From the NCBI RefSeq assembly GCF_003054555.1, contig NZ_CP026304.1, positions 2,418,001 through 2,482,000 on the forward strand: a DNA stretch of 64,000 bases. Direction: 5' to 3'. The position numbers and the translations under genes were made by a program. Shown in pieces: positions 35,522 to 43,992 of the stretch. Each line of letters begins with the position of its first letter. Positions within the stretch are counted from its first letter, which is position 1. A model generated the notes under the pieces. It was not told the DNA's origin. It saw only the letters and a program-made list of their open reading frames with translations, and made no database searches. Source of the stretch: Streptomyces lunaelactis. Its GTDB lineage: Bacteria > Actinomycetota > Actinomycetes > Streptomycetales > Streptomycetaceae.

Positions 35522-35546
35522 CGTGCGACCGGTACAGTCCAATCCC

Positions 35547-36578
35547 GTGACCGCACGGCTTGCCGACATCGCAGCCCAGGCGGGGGTCAGCGAAGCCACA
35601 GTCAGCCGCGTGCTCAACGGCAAGCCCGGTGTGGCCGCGGCAACCCGCGAATCCGTACTCGCGGCGCTCGACGTGCTCGGCTACGAGCGTCCGGTGCGCC
35701 TGCGCCACCGCAGCGCCGGCCTGGTCGGTCTCATAACACCGGAACTCGACAACCCGATCTTCCCGGCACTCGCCCAGGTCATCGGCCAGGCCCTGACGCG
35801 GCAGGGCTACACCCCGGTCCTCGCCACCCAGACCCCGGGCGGCTCCACCGAGGACGAGCTCACCGAAATGCTGGTGGACCGCGGGGTCTCCGGAATCATC
35901 TTCGTCTCGGGCCTGCACGCGGACACCACCGCCGATATGCAGCGCTACGACCAGCTGCGCGGCCAAGGTGTCCCCTATGTCCTGCTGGGCGGCTTCTCGT
36001 CCAAGGTGAAGGCCCCCTTCGTCTCGCCCGACGACCGGGCCGCGATGCACCTCGCGGTGACCCATCTCGTCTCGCTCGGCCACACCCGGATCGGTCTGGC
36101 GGTCGGCCCGAAGCGCTTCGTCCCCGTGCTGCGGAAGATCGAGGGCTTCCAGCAGGCCATGGAGAGCCAACTCGGCCTCGCCCCCGAGGAGTCCGAGGAC
36201 CTCATCCAGCACTCCCTCTACACGCTCGAAGGCGGTCAGGCCGCGGCAAGCGCCCTGATCGGGGTCGGGTGCACCGCCGTGGTCTGCGCGAGCGACATGA
36301 TGGCGCTCGGCGCGATCCGGGCCGCCCGCGGGCTGGGCCTGAAAGTGCCGCGTGACGTGTCCGTGGTGGGCTTCGACGACTCCCCGCTCATAGCGTTCAC
36401 GGATCCGCCGCTGACCACCATCCGGCAGCCCGTGCAGGCCATGGGGCAGGCCGCCGTCCGTACCCTCCTGGAGGAGATCGGCGGCACTCCTGCCCCGCAC
36501 AGTGAGTTCGTCTTCATGCCTGAGCTGGTGGTTCGCGGCTCTACGGCGTCGGGACCCGGAGCCGTGGGGCGTTCTTGA
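35547..36578 (+). CDS. malR: Maltose regulator MalR, LacI family
   Basis: 343 residues. N-terminal LacI HTH: ARLADIAAQAGVSEATVSRV then LNGKPGVAAATRESVLAALD. The effector-binding domain follows, ending FDDSPLIAFTDPPLTTIRQP and FVFMPELVVRG. It corresponds to Streptomyces MalR (Reg1), the repressor of malE and amylase genes relieved by maltodextrins. GTG 35547 starts MTARLADI; a GTG at 35523 adds eight residues. It is co-oriented with the alpha-glucosidase gene and probably binds the sites at 33609-33750 and 24486-24512. Of the two LacI paralogues here, its divergent position from malE fits the classical malR. Confidence 0.9.
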   Translation: MTARLADIAAQAGVSEATVSRVLNGKPGVAAATRESVLAALDVLGYERPVRLRHRSAGLVGLITPELDNPIFPALAQVIGQALTRQGYTPVLATQTPGGSTEDELTEMLVDRGVSGIIFVSGLHADTTADMQRYDQLRGQGVPYVLLGGFSSKVKAPFVSPDDRAAMHLAVTHLVSLGHTRIGLAVGPKRFVPVLRKIEGFQQAMESQLGLAPEESEDLIQHSLYTLEGGQAAASALIGVGCTAVVCASDMMALGAIRAARGLGLKVPRDVSVVGFDDSPLIAFTDPPLTTIRQPVQAMGQAAVRTLLEEIGGTPAPHSEFVFMPELVVRGSTASGPGAVGRS

Positions 36579-36663
36579 GTCGTCCGCAAGGTGTAGCAGG
36601 TGCGTCGGGAACCCGACCGGGGGATGATCGGTCGGTGGGCAGTATCTGGCAGACTCTCGTCCC

Positions 36664-37572
36664 ATGGGTGAATCGACCGTGAAGACTATGGAAGGCCGGA
36701 CGGCTACCCCGTCACCCATGGTGGATCCCATGGTGGACGAGGCCGCCGACGCACCTCTGCGTACCGACGCACCTCTGCGTACTCGGCTGCGCACGCAACG
36801 GTCACCCCGCCGCCCGCGGATCTGGTTCGAAGTCCTGCTGATCGCTGTCAGTTACTGGACGTATTCGCTGGTCCGCAATGCCGTGCCGGAGCAGAAGGCG
36901 CAGGCGCTGCGCAACGCGGACTGGATCTGGGATGTCGAGCGCTCGCTGGGCCTGGCGGTGGAGCAGTCGGTCAACCAGGCCGTGAATTCGGTGACATGGC
37001 TGATCGTTTCGATGAACTACTACTACGCCACCCTGCACTTCATTGTGACGATCGGTGTGCTGGTGTGGCTCTATCGCGGGCATCCGGGCCGTTATGCGGC
37101 GGCCCGCCTTGTCCTTTTCGCGACGACGGGTGTGGCACTCGTCGGTTACTACCTGTATCCGCTCGCGCCGCCTCGGTTGATGAACGGCCAGAACTTCATC
37201 GACACGGTCCTGGTCCACGACACCTGGGGCTCGATGGCCTCGGGCAACCTCAAGAACATGTCGAACCAGTACGCGGCGATGCCGTCGATGCACATCGGCT
37301 GGTCCCTGTGGTGCGGGCTCATCATCTTCGCGGTGGCCTCCGCGCCCTGGGCGAAGATCCTCGGCATGCTCTACCCGACGGCGACGCTGGTGGTCATCGT
37401 GGCCACCGCCAACCACTTCTGGCTGGACGCCGTGGGCGGCATGATCTGCCTGGCGTTCGGCTTCGCCCTCTCGTACGCCTGGTACCGGGCGCTGCCGCAT
37501 CAGCTGCCGAAGCTGGTGGAGGACACGGACAGGCTCGGGCGCCTGCTGCCCCGTTTCAACGCCAGTACGTGA
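36664..37572 (+). CDS. PAP2-family membrane phosphatase
   Basis: 302 residues. A disordered N-terminus contains two small duplications (MVDPMVDE and DAPLRTDAPLRT), then about six helices from residue 56. The PAP2 active-site motifs are PRLMNGQNF region, AAMPSMHIGWSLW (about residues 210-222, phosphatase motif 2 with SMH) and ATANHFWLDAVGG (about 250-262, motif 3 with catalytic His and Asp). This is the AUR1/PAP2_3-like subgroup, which acts on lipid phosphates or phospholipid headgroups at the outer membrane face. Single gene downstream of malR, no functional link to maltose seen. Confidence 0.87.
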   Translation: MGESTVKTMEGRTATPSPMVDPMVDEAADAPLRTDAPLRTRLRTQRSPRRPRIWFEVLLIAVSYWTYSLVRNAVPEQKAQALRNADWIWDVERSLGLAVEQSVNQAVNSVTWLIVSMNYYYATLHFIVTIGVLVWLYRGHPGRYAAARLVLFATTGVALVGYYLYPLAPPRLMNGQNFIDTVLVHDTWGSMASGNLKNMSNQYAAMPSMHIGWSLWCGLIIFAVASAPWAKILGMLYPTATLVVIVATANHFWLDAVGGMICLAFGFALSYAWYRALPHQLPKLVEDTDRLGRLLPRFNAST

Positions 37573-37597
37573 TCTTCCTCAACTCCAGTACGTGATC
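37562..37597 (+). repeat. 13-bp direct repeat at the edge of a gene fragment
   Basis: CCAGTACGTGATC at 37562-37574 and again at 37585-37597. The first copy contains the last codons and stop of the PAP2 gene; the second marks where homology to a RibD-like protein begins. This looks like the scar of a deletion or duplication. Confidence 0.8.
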
Positions 37598-37729
37598 ATC
37601 GGACGGGGCAAACCCCTGTTCCGGGAGTCGGATGCCATGACCAGTCTGCGGCTCGCCGAGTCCCGGACCTTCGGCAACGGGGTGGTCCTGCTCCGGTACG
37701 AGCGTGCCGAGGGTTCCTCGCCGGGATGA
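37585..37729 (+). pseudogene. C-terminal fragment of RibD/dihydrofolate-reductase-like gene
   Basis: The frame reads YVIIGRGKPLFRESDAMTSL then RLAESRTFGNGVVLLRYERA and stops at 37727-37729. A G-x-G-x-P/R-LF motif followed by LxESRxFxNGVVxLRYxR is the usual C-terminus of RibD_C/dihydrofolate reductase-like proteins. Only about 45 codons remain of a normal 180-200. Everything upstream is lost at the direct repeat 37562-37597. It stops 2 bp before the convergent glnE stop. Confidence 0.7.
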
Positions 37730-37730
37730 C

Positions 37731-40718
37731 CTACGCCCCGTAGAACAGCTCCTCCACCACCGCACGCGCCCTCCGTGTCGTACGCCGGTAGTCGTCCAGC
37801 ATGTCGCCCACGCGCCCCGGGCCGTACCCCAAGTACCGCCCCACCGCCCCCAGTTCCCGCCCGTCGGAGGGGAATGTGTCGCCCGCGCGACCGCGCACCA
37901 GCATCACGCCGTTCCGCACCCGCGTCGCCAGCACCCAGGCCTCGTCCAGGATCTGCGCGTCCTCCGTCGAGATCAGTCCCGCCGCGTGCGCGGCCGCGAG
38001 CGCGTGCCGCGTCCGGGTCGTCCGCAGGCCCGGCTCCGCCCAGCCGTGCTGCATCTGGAAGAGCTGGACCGTCCACTCCACATCGCTCAGCCCGCCCCGG
38101 CCCAGCTTCGTGTGCAGGGTGGGGTCCGCGCCCCGCGGCAGCCGTTCGGACTCCATCCGCGCCTTGAGCCGGCGGATCTCGCGTACCGCGTCCTCCCCCA
38201 GTCCCTCCGCCGGATACCGCAGCGGATCGACCAGCTCCACGAAGCGCCGCCCCAGGTCCGCGTCGCCCGCCATCGGTTCCGCCCGCAGCAGCGCCTGGCT
38301 CTCCCACACCAGCGACCACCGCCGGTAGTACGCCTCGTAGGAAGCGAGCGTACGGACCATGGGCCCGCTCTTGCCCTCGGGACGCAGATCCACGTCGATC
38401 AGCAACGGCGGGTCCGCCGTGGGGAGTTGCAGCAGCCTCCGCATCTCCGCGATCACCGTGTTCGCGGCCCGCGTCGCCTCCTGGTCGTCCACGCCCTCGC
38501 GCGGCTCGTGGACGAAGAGCACATCCGCGTCGGAGCCGTAACTCTGCTCGTGGCCCCCGAAGCGCCCCATGCCGATGACGGCGAACCTGGTCGGCAGGGT
38601 GTCGTCCCACTGCTCGCGCACGGCGGCCCGCAGCGCGCCCGCGAGCGTCGCCGCGTTCAGGTCGGTCACGGCGTTCCCGACCCGGTCCACCAGCGCCCCG
38701 GGGTCGGCCTCCGCCGGGCTGTCCTCGGTGCCGTACGAGCCGATCAGATCCGCCGCGGCGGTACGGAACAGCTCCCGCCTGCGCACGCCACGCGCCGACG
38801 CGACCCCGCCCTCCGTCGTCTCCGCGCGTCCGACCGCCGCCAGGATCTCCTGCTCCAGCGCGTCCCTCCCGCGCGGCCCGAGGCCCTCCGGATCGCCGAG
38901 CAGGGCCACCGCCTCCGGCGCCCGCAGCAGCAGATCGGGGGCGAGCCGCCCGGCGGACAGGACCCGCGCCAGGTTCTCCGCGGCCGCGCCCTCGTCCCGC
39001 AGCAGCCGCAAGTACCAGGGCGTCTTGCCGAGCGCGTCGGACACCTTGCGGAAGCCGAGCAGACCGGCGTCCGGGTCGGCCGAGTCCGCGAACCAGCCGA
39101 GGAGGACCGGCAGCAGGGTCCGCTGGATCGCGGCCTTGCGGGTGACGCCGGACGACAGGGCCTCCAGATGGCGCAGGGCCGCGGCGGGATCCGCGTAACC
39201 CAGCGCTTCGAGCCGCTGCCCGGCCGCCTTCGGACTGAGCCGGGTCTCGCCGGGCGCGAGCTGCGCGACCGCGTCCAGCAGCGGCCGGTAGAAGATCTTC
39301 TCGTGCAGCCGCCGCACCACCGACGCATGCCGCTTCCACTCCTTGTTGAGCTCGGCGACCGGGTCCGTACGCAGCCCCAGTGAGCGCCCGAGACGGCGCA
39401 GATCCGCTTCGTCCTCCGGCACCAGATGCGTTCGCCGCAGCCGGTACAGCTGGATGCGGTGCTCCATCGCGCGCAGGAAGCGGTACGCCGCATCGAGCTG
39501 CGCCGCGTCCGCCCGGCCCACGTATCCGCCGGCCGCCAGCGACTGCAGCGCCTTCAGCGTGGTGCCGCTGTGCAGCGTCGCGTCGCTGCGCCCGTGCACC
39601 AACTGCAGGAGCTGTACGGCGAATTCGACGTCCCGCAGCCCCCCTGGGCCCAGCTTGAGCTCGCGGTGCACCTCGGCGACGGGGATGTTGTCGACGACGC
39701 GGCGGCGCATCTTCTGCACGTCGGCGACGAAGTTCTCGCGTTCGGCGGCCTGCCACACCAGCGGTGAGACGGCCTCGACGTACTCCTCGCCGAGCATCGG
39801 GTCACCGGCGACCGGCCGCGCCTTGAGCAGCGCCTGGAACTCCCAGGTCTTGGCCCAGCGCTGGTAGTAGGCGAGATGGCTGGAGAGCGTACGCACCAGC
39901 GGGCCGTTGCGCCCCTCGGGCCGCAGATTGGCGTCGACCGGCCAGATGGTGCCCTCGATCGTCGTCTCGGAGCAGATCCGCATCAGATGGGAGGCCAGCC
40001 GGGTCGCGGCCTGCATGGCTTTGCTCTCGTCGGCTCCCTCCACCGGCTCGCCGACGAAGATGACGTCCACGTCGGAGACGTAGTTGAGCTCGTGGCCGCC
40101 GCACTTGCCCATGGCGATGACGGCGAGCCGGCACTGCGCCGCGTCGGCGGGGGCGGCTGTACGGGCGATGGCGAGGGCAGCCCGCAGTGTGGCCGTCGCG
40201 AGGTCGGCCAGTTCGGCGGCAGCCTGGGCGACATCGGTCGTACCGCACACATCGCGGGCCGCTATGGACAGCAGGCACCGCCGGTAGGCGATCCGCAGCG
40301 TGACCGGGTCGGTCGCGTCCGCGAGGCCGCGTTCGAACTCCTCGACGCCCGGGTGCAGATCGGCCGCCTCGTAGGTGACCAGGGCATGCCAGTCGCGCGG
40401 GTGGCGGGCCAGATGGTCACCGAGCGCCTCGGACGCGCCGAGCACTCCGATCAGCCGGTCGCGCAACGGTTTCGCGGAGACGAGGGTGCCGAGGAGGGTC
40501 TGCCGCTCGACGGGGTCCTGCGCCTCCACCAGGCGTACGAGACCACGCAGCGCGAGATCGGGGTCGGAGGCGGCGCCGAGTGCGTCGAGGAGCACCGGGT
40601 CGCCGCGTACGGACGACATGTCGGGGAGGTCGAGGAGCCGCTCGGCGGCGGAGGGATCGGTGAAGCCGTGTCGGAGCAGTCGGGTGAAGGTACTGCTTCT
40701 GCGCCCCGGCACCGTCAT
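37731..40718 (-). CDS. glnE: Bifunctional glutamine-synthetase adenylyltransferase/deadenylylase
   Basis: 995 residues, full length for actinobacterial GlnE. Two nucleotidyltransferase domains, each followed by a helical domain: the first with GKCGGHELNYVSDVDVIFVG (about residue 205-225, deadenylylase half), the second with GMGRFGGHEQSYGSDADVLF (about 715-735, adenylyltransferase half). The GG-x11-DxD metal-binding motif is intact in both. It adds and removes AMP on GlnA (GSI) according to nitrogen status. ATG 40718 (MTVPGRRSSTFTRLL) has GGAGACGACGGG upstream, so it was preferred over 40769. Single gene. Confidence 0.95.
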   Translation of the reverse strand: MTVPGRRSSTFTRLLRHGFTDPSAAERLLDLPDMSSVRGDPVLLDALGAASDPDLALRGLVRLVEAQDPVERQTLLGTLVSAKPLRDRLIGVLGASEALGDHLARHPRDWHALVTYEAADLHPGVEEFERGLADATDPVTLRIAYRRCLLSIAARDVCGTTDVAQAAAELADLATATLRAALAIARTAAPADAAQCRLAVIAMGKCGGHELNYVSDVDVIFVGEPVEGADESKAMQAATRLASHLMRICSETTIEGTIWPVDANLRPEGRNGPLVRTLSSHLAYYQRWAKTWEFQALLKARPVAGDPMLGEEYVEAVSPLVWQAAERENFVADVQKMRRRVVDNIPVAEVHRELKLGPGGLRDVEFAVQLLQLVHGRSDATLHSGTTLKALQSLAAGGYVGRADAAQLDAAYRFLRAMEHRIQLYRLRRTHLVPEDEADLRRLGRSLGLRTDPVAELNKEWKRHASVVRRLHEKIFYRPLLDAVAQLAPGETRLSPKAAGQRLEALGYADPAAALRHLEALSSGVTRKAAIQRTLLPVLLGWFADSADPDAGLLGFRKVSDALGKTPWYLRLLRDEGAAAENLARVLSAGRLAPDLLLRAPEAVALLGDPEGLGPRGRDALEQEILAAVGRAETTEGGVASARGVRRRELFRTAAADLIGSYGTEDSPAEADPGALVDRVGNAVTDLNAATLAGALRAAVREQWDDTLPTRFAVIGMGRFGGHEQSYGSDADVLFVHEPREGVDDQEATRAANTVIAEMRRLLQLPTADPPLLIDVDLRPEGKSGPMVRTLASYEAYYRRWSLVWESQALLRAEPMAGDADLGRRFVELVDPLRYPAEGLGEDAVREIRRLKARMESERLPRGADPTLHTKLGRGGLSDVEWTVQLFQMQHGWAEPGLRTTRTRHALAAAHAAGLISTEDAQILDEAWVLATRVRNGVMLVRGRAGDTFPSDGRELGAVGRYLGYGPGRVGDMLDDYRRTTRRARAVVEELFYGA

Positions 40719-41033
40719 CCCGTCGTCTCCCGTCCATACCGTGTCCCGAACGATCGGCCGACCGATCAAGGTCCGGATTCGAGCCTAGGCCCTGTCCGGC
40801 CGATCCTGCCGGGTAGGGGCGCGCGGTGGAACCCCGTGATCCGCGGCGTTCCGGCCACGCGGGGCTCGTGGACCGGTCCGCGACTCCTTGCGGGCGAGGG
40901 GATCGACAGCGGGGTCACCTCGGTGCGGCCGGCCTGGACTGCCGCCCGGACTTCCCCGGGGCCGCTTAGCGATGAATAGGGGCGCCGGCCGCGGTCTACA
41001 CATTCGGTGACCCTGAATCGAAAGGACCGCGCC
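40719..41033. other. Divergent non-coding region glnE / PPOX gene
   Basis: 315 bp without a convincing gene. It contains GATCGGCCGACCGATC (40752-40767), a palindrome just upstream of the glnE start that could be an operator or leader hairpin. The start side of the PPOX gene has AAAGGA as ribosome binding site. No known regulator motif recognised with confidence. Confidence 0.5.
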
Positions 41034-41549
41034 ATGCCCCCGATCGCTCCCCTGACCACGCTGGACCCCCGGTACAGCGACGAGAAGGCCACCGCCTCCG
41101 ACTGGTCCCAGGCGGTCGCCCGCCTGAGCAGCGCCGAGGTCTTCTGGCTGTCGACGGTACGGCCCGAGGGCCGTCCGCACGTCACCCCGCTGATCGCCGT
41201 CTGGCACGACGGCGGGCTGCATTTCTGCACCGGCGCCGAAGAGCGCAAAGCCAAGAATCTCCGCGACAATCAGGAGGTGGTCCTCACCACCGGAGCCAAT
41301 GCCCTCAATGAGGGCTACGACGTGGTGGTGGAGGGCACGGCGACGCGCGTGAGCGACGAGAAGCGATTGCGTGCGCTGGCCGCGGCGTACGTCGAGAAGT
41401 ACGGCACGGACTGGACGTTCGAGGTCCGCGACGGCGCGTTCGCCGGCGACGGCGGGCCCGCCCTGGTCTTCCGGGTGGAGCCGCGTACCGCGTTCGGTTT
41501 CGGCAAGGGCGACCCGTACGCCCAGACCCGCTGGCAGTTCACCCAGTGA
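41034..41549 (+). CDS. PPOX-class flavin/F420-dependent protein
   Basis: 171 residues. A split beta-barrel of the pyridoxamine 5'-phosphate oxidase-like superfamily: VFWLSTVRPEGRPHVTPLIA then VWHDGGLHFCTG (about residues 34-65), ERKAKNLRDNQEVVL, and the C-terminal TRWQF. VRPDGRPHVTPL-type sequence is typical of the actinobacterial F420-binding branch, but FMN cannot be excluded. AAAGGA precedes ATG 41034. It is the first of three closely spaced genes with the two VOC proteins (13 and 12 bp gaps), so probably one operon. Role perhaps detoxification or redox modification of small molecules. Confidence 0.85.
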   Translation: MPPIAPLTTLDPRYSDEKATASDWSQAVARLSSAEVFWLSTVRPEGRPHVTPLIAVWHDGGLHFCTGAEERKAKNLRDNQEVVLTTGANALNEGYDVVVEGTATRVSDEKRLRALAAAYVEKYGTDWTFEVRDGAFAGDGGPALVFRVEPRTAFGFGKGDPYAQTRWQFTQ

Positions 41550-41562
41550 AGGGAACACCGCG

Positions 41563-41994
41563 ATGGAACTGACCCTCGAAGTGGTCATGGTCCCGAGCTC
41601 CGACCTGGACCGGACGAAGACCTTCTACGAGAAGGGGTGCGGCTTCAACGTCGACCTCGACCAGGAAGTGGCCCCGGGCATCCGCATCATCCAGATGACC
41701 CCGCCCGGCTCCCGCTGCTCGATCTCCCTGGGCAGTGGCCTGCCCGACCCGCCTGGCCAGTCGGCCATGACCCCCGGCTCGCTCCAGGGCCTCCAACTGT
41801 GCGTGACGGACATCGCGGCGGCCCACGCGGAGTTCACCGAGCGGGGCGTGGAGGTCAGCCCCGTCCAGCACGTCGGCGCGACGGGCTGGGAGGACGGCCC
41901 GGGCGATACGTGGAACTCGTTCGCGTTCTTCAAGGACCCCGACGGCAACGGCTGGGTCCTCCAGGAGGCCCCGGCGCCACTCTCCGAGCGCTGA
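41563..41994 (+). CDS. VOC-superfamily protein (glyoxalase-like), copy 1
   Basis: 143 residues. MELTLEVVMVPSSDLDRTKTFYE is the first VOC beta-alpha-beta unit, FKDPDGNGWVLQEAP the last strand with the potential metal-ligand Glu. The usual first ligand position holds Val (EVVMVP), so metal binding is unclear. It is about half identical by eye to the next gene, showing tandem duplication. Second gene of a likely operon with the PPOX protein. VOC proteins include glyoxalases, dioxygenases and resistance proteins; the substrate is not visible here. Confidence 0.87.
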   Translation: MELTLEVVMVPSSDLDRTKTFYEKGCGFNVDLDQEVAPGIRIIQMTPPGSRCSISLGSGLPDPPGQSAMTPGSLQGLQLCVTDIAAAHAEFTERGVEVSPVQHVGATGWEDGPGDTWNSFAFFKDPDGNGWVLQEAPAPLSER

Positions 41995-42006
41995 GGAGAC
42001 ACAGGC

Positions 42007-42444
42007 ATGGACTGGACGCTCGAAGTGATCGTGGTCCCCGTCTCCGACGTGGACCGGGCCAAGGAGTTCTACAGCGACAAGCTCGGCTTCCACGTCGACA
42101 TCGACACCCATGTGACCAAGGAGATCCGCATCATCCAGCTCACCCCGCCCGGCTCGGGCTGCTCCATCGTCATCGGCGAGGGCATCCCCACCCCTGGCGG
42201 CCGCGCCCCGGAGCCCGGCTCCTACGTCGGGCTCCAGCTCGTTGTCGCGGACATCAAGGCGGCCCACGCCGAGCTGGTCGAGCGGGGCGTGGAGGTCTCC
42301 GACCCGATCGAGGTCGCACCGGGCGACGGCGGGACCTTCCTGTACTTCGAGGACCCGGACGGGAACGCCTGGGCGGTGCAGGAGTACCGCGTACGAGCCA
42401 CTCGGCCGCTGTACGAGGTGCTGCGCCCCAAGGACAGGACCTGA
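42007..42444 (+). CDS. VOC-superfamily protein (glyoxalase-like), copy 2
   Basis: 145 residues. MDWTLEVIVVPVSDVDRAKE and FYSDKLGFHVDIDTHV start the fold, YFEDPDGNAWAVQEYRV ends it. Shares EIRIIQLTPPGSGCSI with RIIQMTPPGSRCSI of the preceding paralogue. It starts 12 bp after that gene. The pair may form heterodimers or act on related substrates. Confidence 0.87.
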   Translation: MDWTLEVIVVPVSDVDRAKEFYSDKLGFHVDIDTHVTKEIRIIQLTPPGSGCSIVIGEGIPTPGGRAPEPGSYVGLQLVVADIKAAHAELVERGVEVSDPIEVAPGDGGTFLYFEDPDGNAWAVQEYRVRATRPLYEVLRPKDRT

Positions 42445-42454
42445 GCGGTGCGCC

Positions 42455-42796
42455 TCAGTGGACGAGCGTGTAGCTGCGCCACGGCTGGGCGCCCGGCACG
42501 ATGCTGTCGGTGAGGGTGGTCGGGAGGTAGATCGTCTCACTGCCGGAGCAGTCGCGGTTCCGGTACAGGACCATGTCGATCATGGTGTTGTTGACGACCA
42601 CGGTCGCGCCCGAGGGCGCCAGGCGGTGGCAGCCGTTGACCGAGGGGTTCGACACGGTCACAAGGGCGTCCCTCTCCGTCCCGTAGGAGATCGTTCCCAC
42701 CGCATTGCGGCCGAGGCCGGAGCAGCCCGCGACGGCGAGGGTCAGGAGCGCTGCGCCGACGGCTGCGCCGAGGCGCCGGTGATCGGTCACGGACAT
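42455..42796 (-). CDS. Small lipoprotein
   Basis: 113 residues. Signal peptide with lipobox LAVAGC (Cys25). The mature part of about 88 residues has two more Cys (NGCHRL and RDCSGS), probably a disulphide, and reads like a small beta-rich extracellular domain (TVVVNNTMIDMVLYRNRDC). ATG 42796 (MSVTDHRRLG). Family not recognised; resembles small Streptomyces peptidase-inhibitor-like lipoproteins only loosely. It lies on the same strand as the sigma factor, 218 bp downstream of its stop, so it is probably separately transcribed. Confidence 0.7.
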   Translation of the reverse strand: MSVTDHRRLGAAVGAALLTLAVAGCSGLGRNAVGTISYGTERDALVTVSNPSVNGCHRLAPSGATVVVNNTMIDMVLYRNRDCSGSETIYLPTTLTDSIVPGAQPWRSYTLVH

Positions 42797-43014
42797 GGGC
42801 CGTCCTCGTCTGTGCGGGAAAGTCCTGGTGAGGGCCACCCTGCCGGTTTCCCGGCGGGGCGGCATCCGGTGAGCGGCCGGTCGGGCGACAGCCCCGCCAC
42901 GGCCGCCGCCCGGGGGTGCTGCGGAGGACCCACGACCGGGCGTCGGACCTCCTCGTCCAGGCTCGCACCTTCCGGTATCCCGGACTGGTCCAAAGGCGCA
43001 TTCCGGTCGTCGCA

Positions 43015-43899
43015 TCAGTCGTCGAGGACTTCCAGGTCGAGCCGTGCCAGGCGCACCGGGTCGGCCAGGATATCGATTTCGACGATCTTCCCGTCGCCGA
43101 ACGTGAGGCCCATCACCGACACCGGCTGTCCCTCGGGAGCCGTGACAACTCCCGGGACCCCATTGACGAGTGCCGGCCGGGCGAACGTGGCGAACCGCGC
43201 GAACATGAGCGCCTGCCCGGCCACCGCCCGCGCACCGCGCACCAGTTTCGATACGCCCGGCCCCATCGCCCCGGTGTCGGCCCGCAGCACGACATCCGGG
43301 TCGAGCAGTGCGACGAGCGCCTCGAAGTCGCCGCCGCGCGAGGCGGCGAGGAAGGCGTCGACGACCTCGCGCTGACGCGTCACGTCGCGCTCGGGAGCCG
43401 GCGCGGCTCCCTGCACCCGGCGGCGGGCGCGGCTCGCGAGCTGCCTCGCCGCCGTCGGGGTGCGGTCCACGATGGGCGCGATCTCGTCGAAGGGCACGGC
43501 GAACAGGTCGTGCAGGACGAACGCGAGCCGCTCGGCCGGCGGCAGGGTCTCCAGGACCACGAGCAGCGCCAGACCGACCGAGTCGGCCAGGAGCACCTCG
43601 TGCTCGGGGTCGACTCCGTCGATGCTGCTGACGATCGGGTCGGGCACGTACACATCGAGCGGGTCCTCGCGGCGCGAGGCGCGCGTACGGAGCATGTCGA
43701 GGCACACCCGCCCGACGACCGTCGTCAGCCATCCGCCCAGGTTCTCGACCTCGCTGGAGTCGGAGCGGCCGAGCTTGAGCCAGGCCTCCTGGACGGCGTC
43801 GTCGGCCTCGCTGAGCGAGCCGAGCATCCGGTAGGCGACCGCCCTCAGGTGGGTGCGGTGGGCCTCGAAGCGCTCCGCCAGAAACTCTTTCTCGTCCAT
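43015..43899 (-). CDS. ECF sigma factor of the ECF41/SigJ type
   Basis: 294 residues. Sigma region 2 (about 10-75: RAVAYRMLGSLSEADDAVQE, GGWLTTVVGRVCLDMLR) and region 4 (about 115-165: LPPAERLAFVLHDLFAVPFD, TPTAARQLASRARRRV), then a C-terminal SnoaL-like extension (about 175-290). This extension, instead of an anti-sigma factor, is the hallmark of ECF41: it controls sigma activity in cis. The divergent neighbour encodes an AhpD-like decarboxylase, the standard ECF41 target. Candidate ECF41 promoters lie in the shared gap, so the sigma factor probably activates both genes. Confidence 0.9.
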   Translation of the reverse strand: MDEKEFLAERFEAHRTHLRAVAYRMLGSLSEADDAVQEAWLKLGRSDSSEVENLGGWLTTVVGRVCLDMLRTRASRREDPLDVYVPDPIVSSIDGVDPEHEVLLADSVGLALLVVLETLPPAERLAFVLHDLFAVPFDEIAPIVDRTPTAARQLASRARRRVQGAAPAPERDVTRQREVVDAFLAASRGGDFEALVALLDPDVVLRADTGAMGPGVSKLVRGARAVAGQALMFARFATFARPALVNGVPGVVTAPEGQPVSVMGLTFGDGKIVEIDILADPVRLARLDLEVLDD

Positions 43900-43900
43900 C

Positions 43901-43927
43901 GGTCACACTCTCCCGTCGCGTTACGTC
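43901..43927 (+). promoter_or_regulatory. Candidate ECF41 promoter for the AhpD-like gene
   Basis: GGTCACA (43901-43907), 16-bp spacer, CGTC (43924-43927) matches the ECF41 consensus TGTCACA-N16/17-CGTC at all but the first base. The leader to ATG 43993 would be about 60 bp. It overlaps the 5' leader of the divergent sigma gene. Confidence 0.6.
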
Positions 43928-43935
43928 AGAGCTAT

Positions 43936-43962
43936 GACGGACGAACCCCAGCGGATGTGACG
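43936..43962 (-). promoter_or_regulatory. Candidate ECF41 promoter for the sigma gene itself
   Basis: On the minus strand CGTCACA (43962-43956), 16-bp spacer, CGTC (43939-43936): again one mismatch to TGTCACA-N16/17-CGTC. It lies 37 bp upstream of the sigma start at 43899 and suggests autoregulation. Confidence 0.55.
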
Positions 43963-43992
43963 ACACACCCCGAGCCCCTGGAGGGCGACATC

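Noticed and set aside
37579-39756. Long open frame on the minus strand over the 3' half of glnE
   Set aside because: Other frame of glnE; composition is Arg/Gly/Ala-rich with no domain.
40786-40802. AGGCCCTGTCCGGCC near glnE as another MITE end
   Set aside because: Only superficially like AGGGCCTGTCTTC and has no inverted partner nearby.
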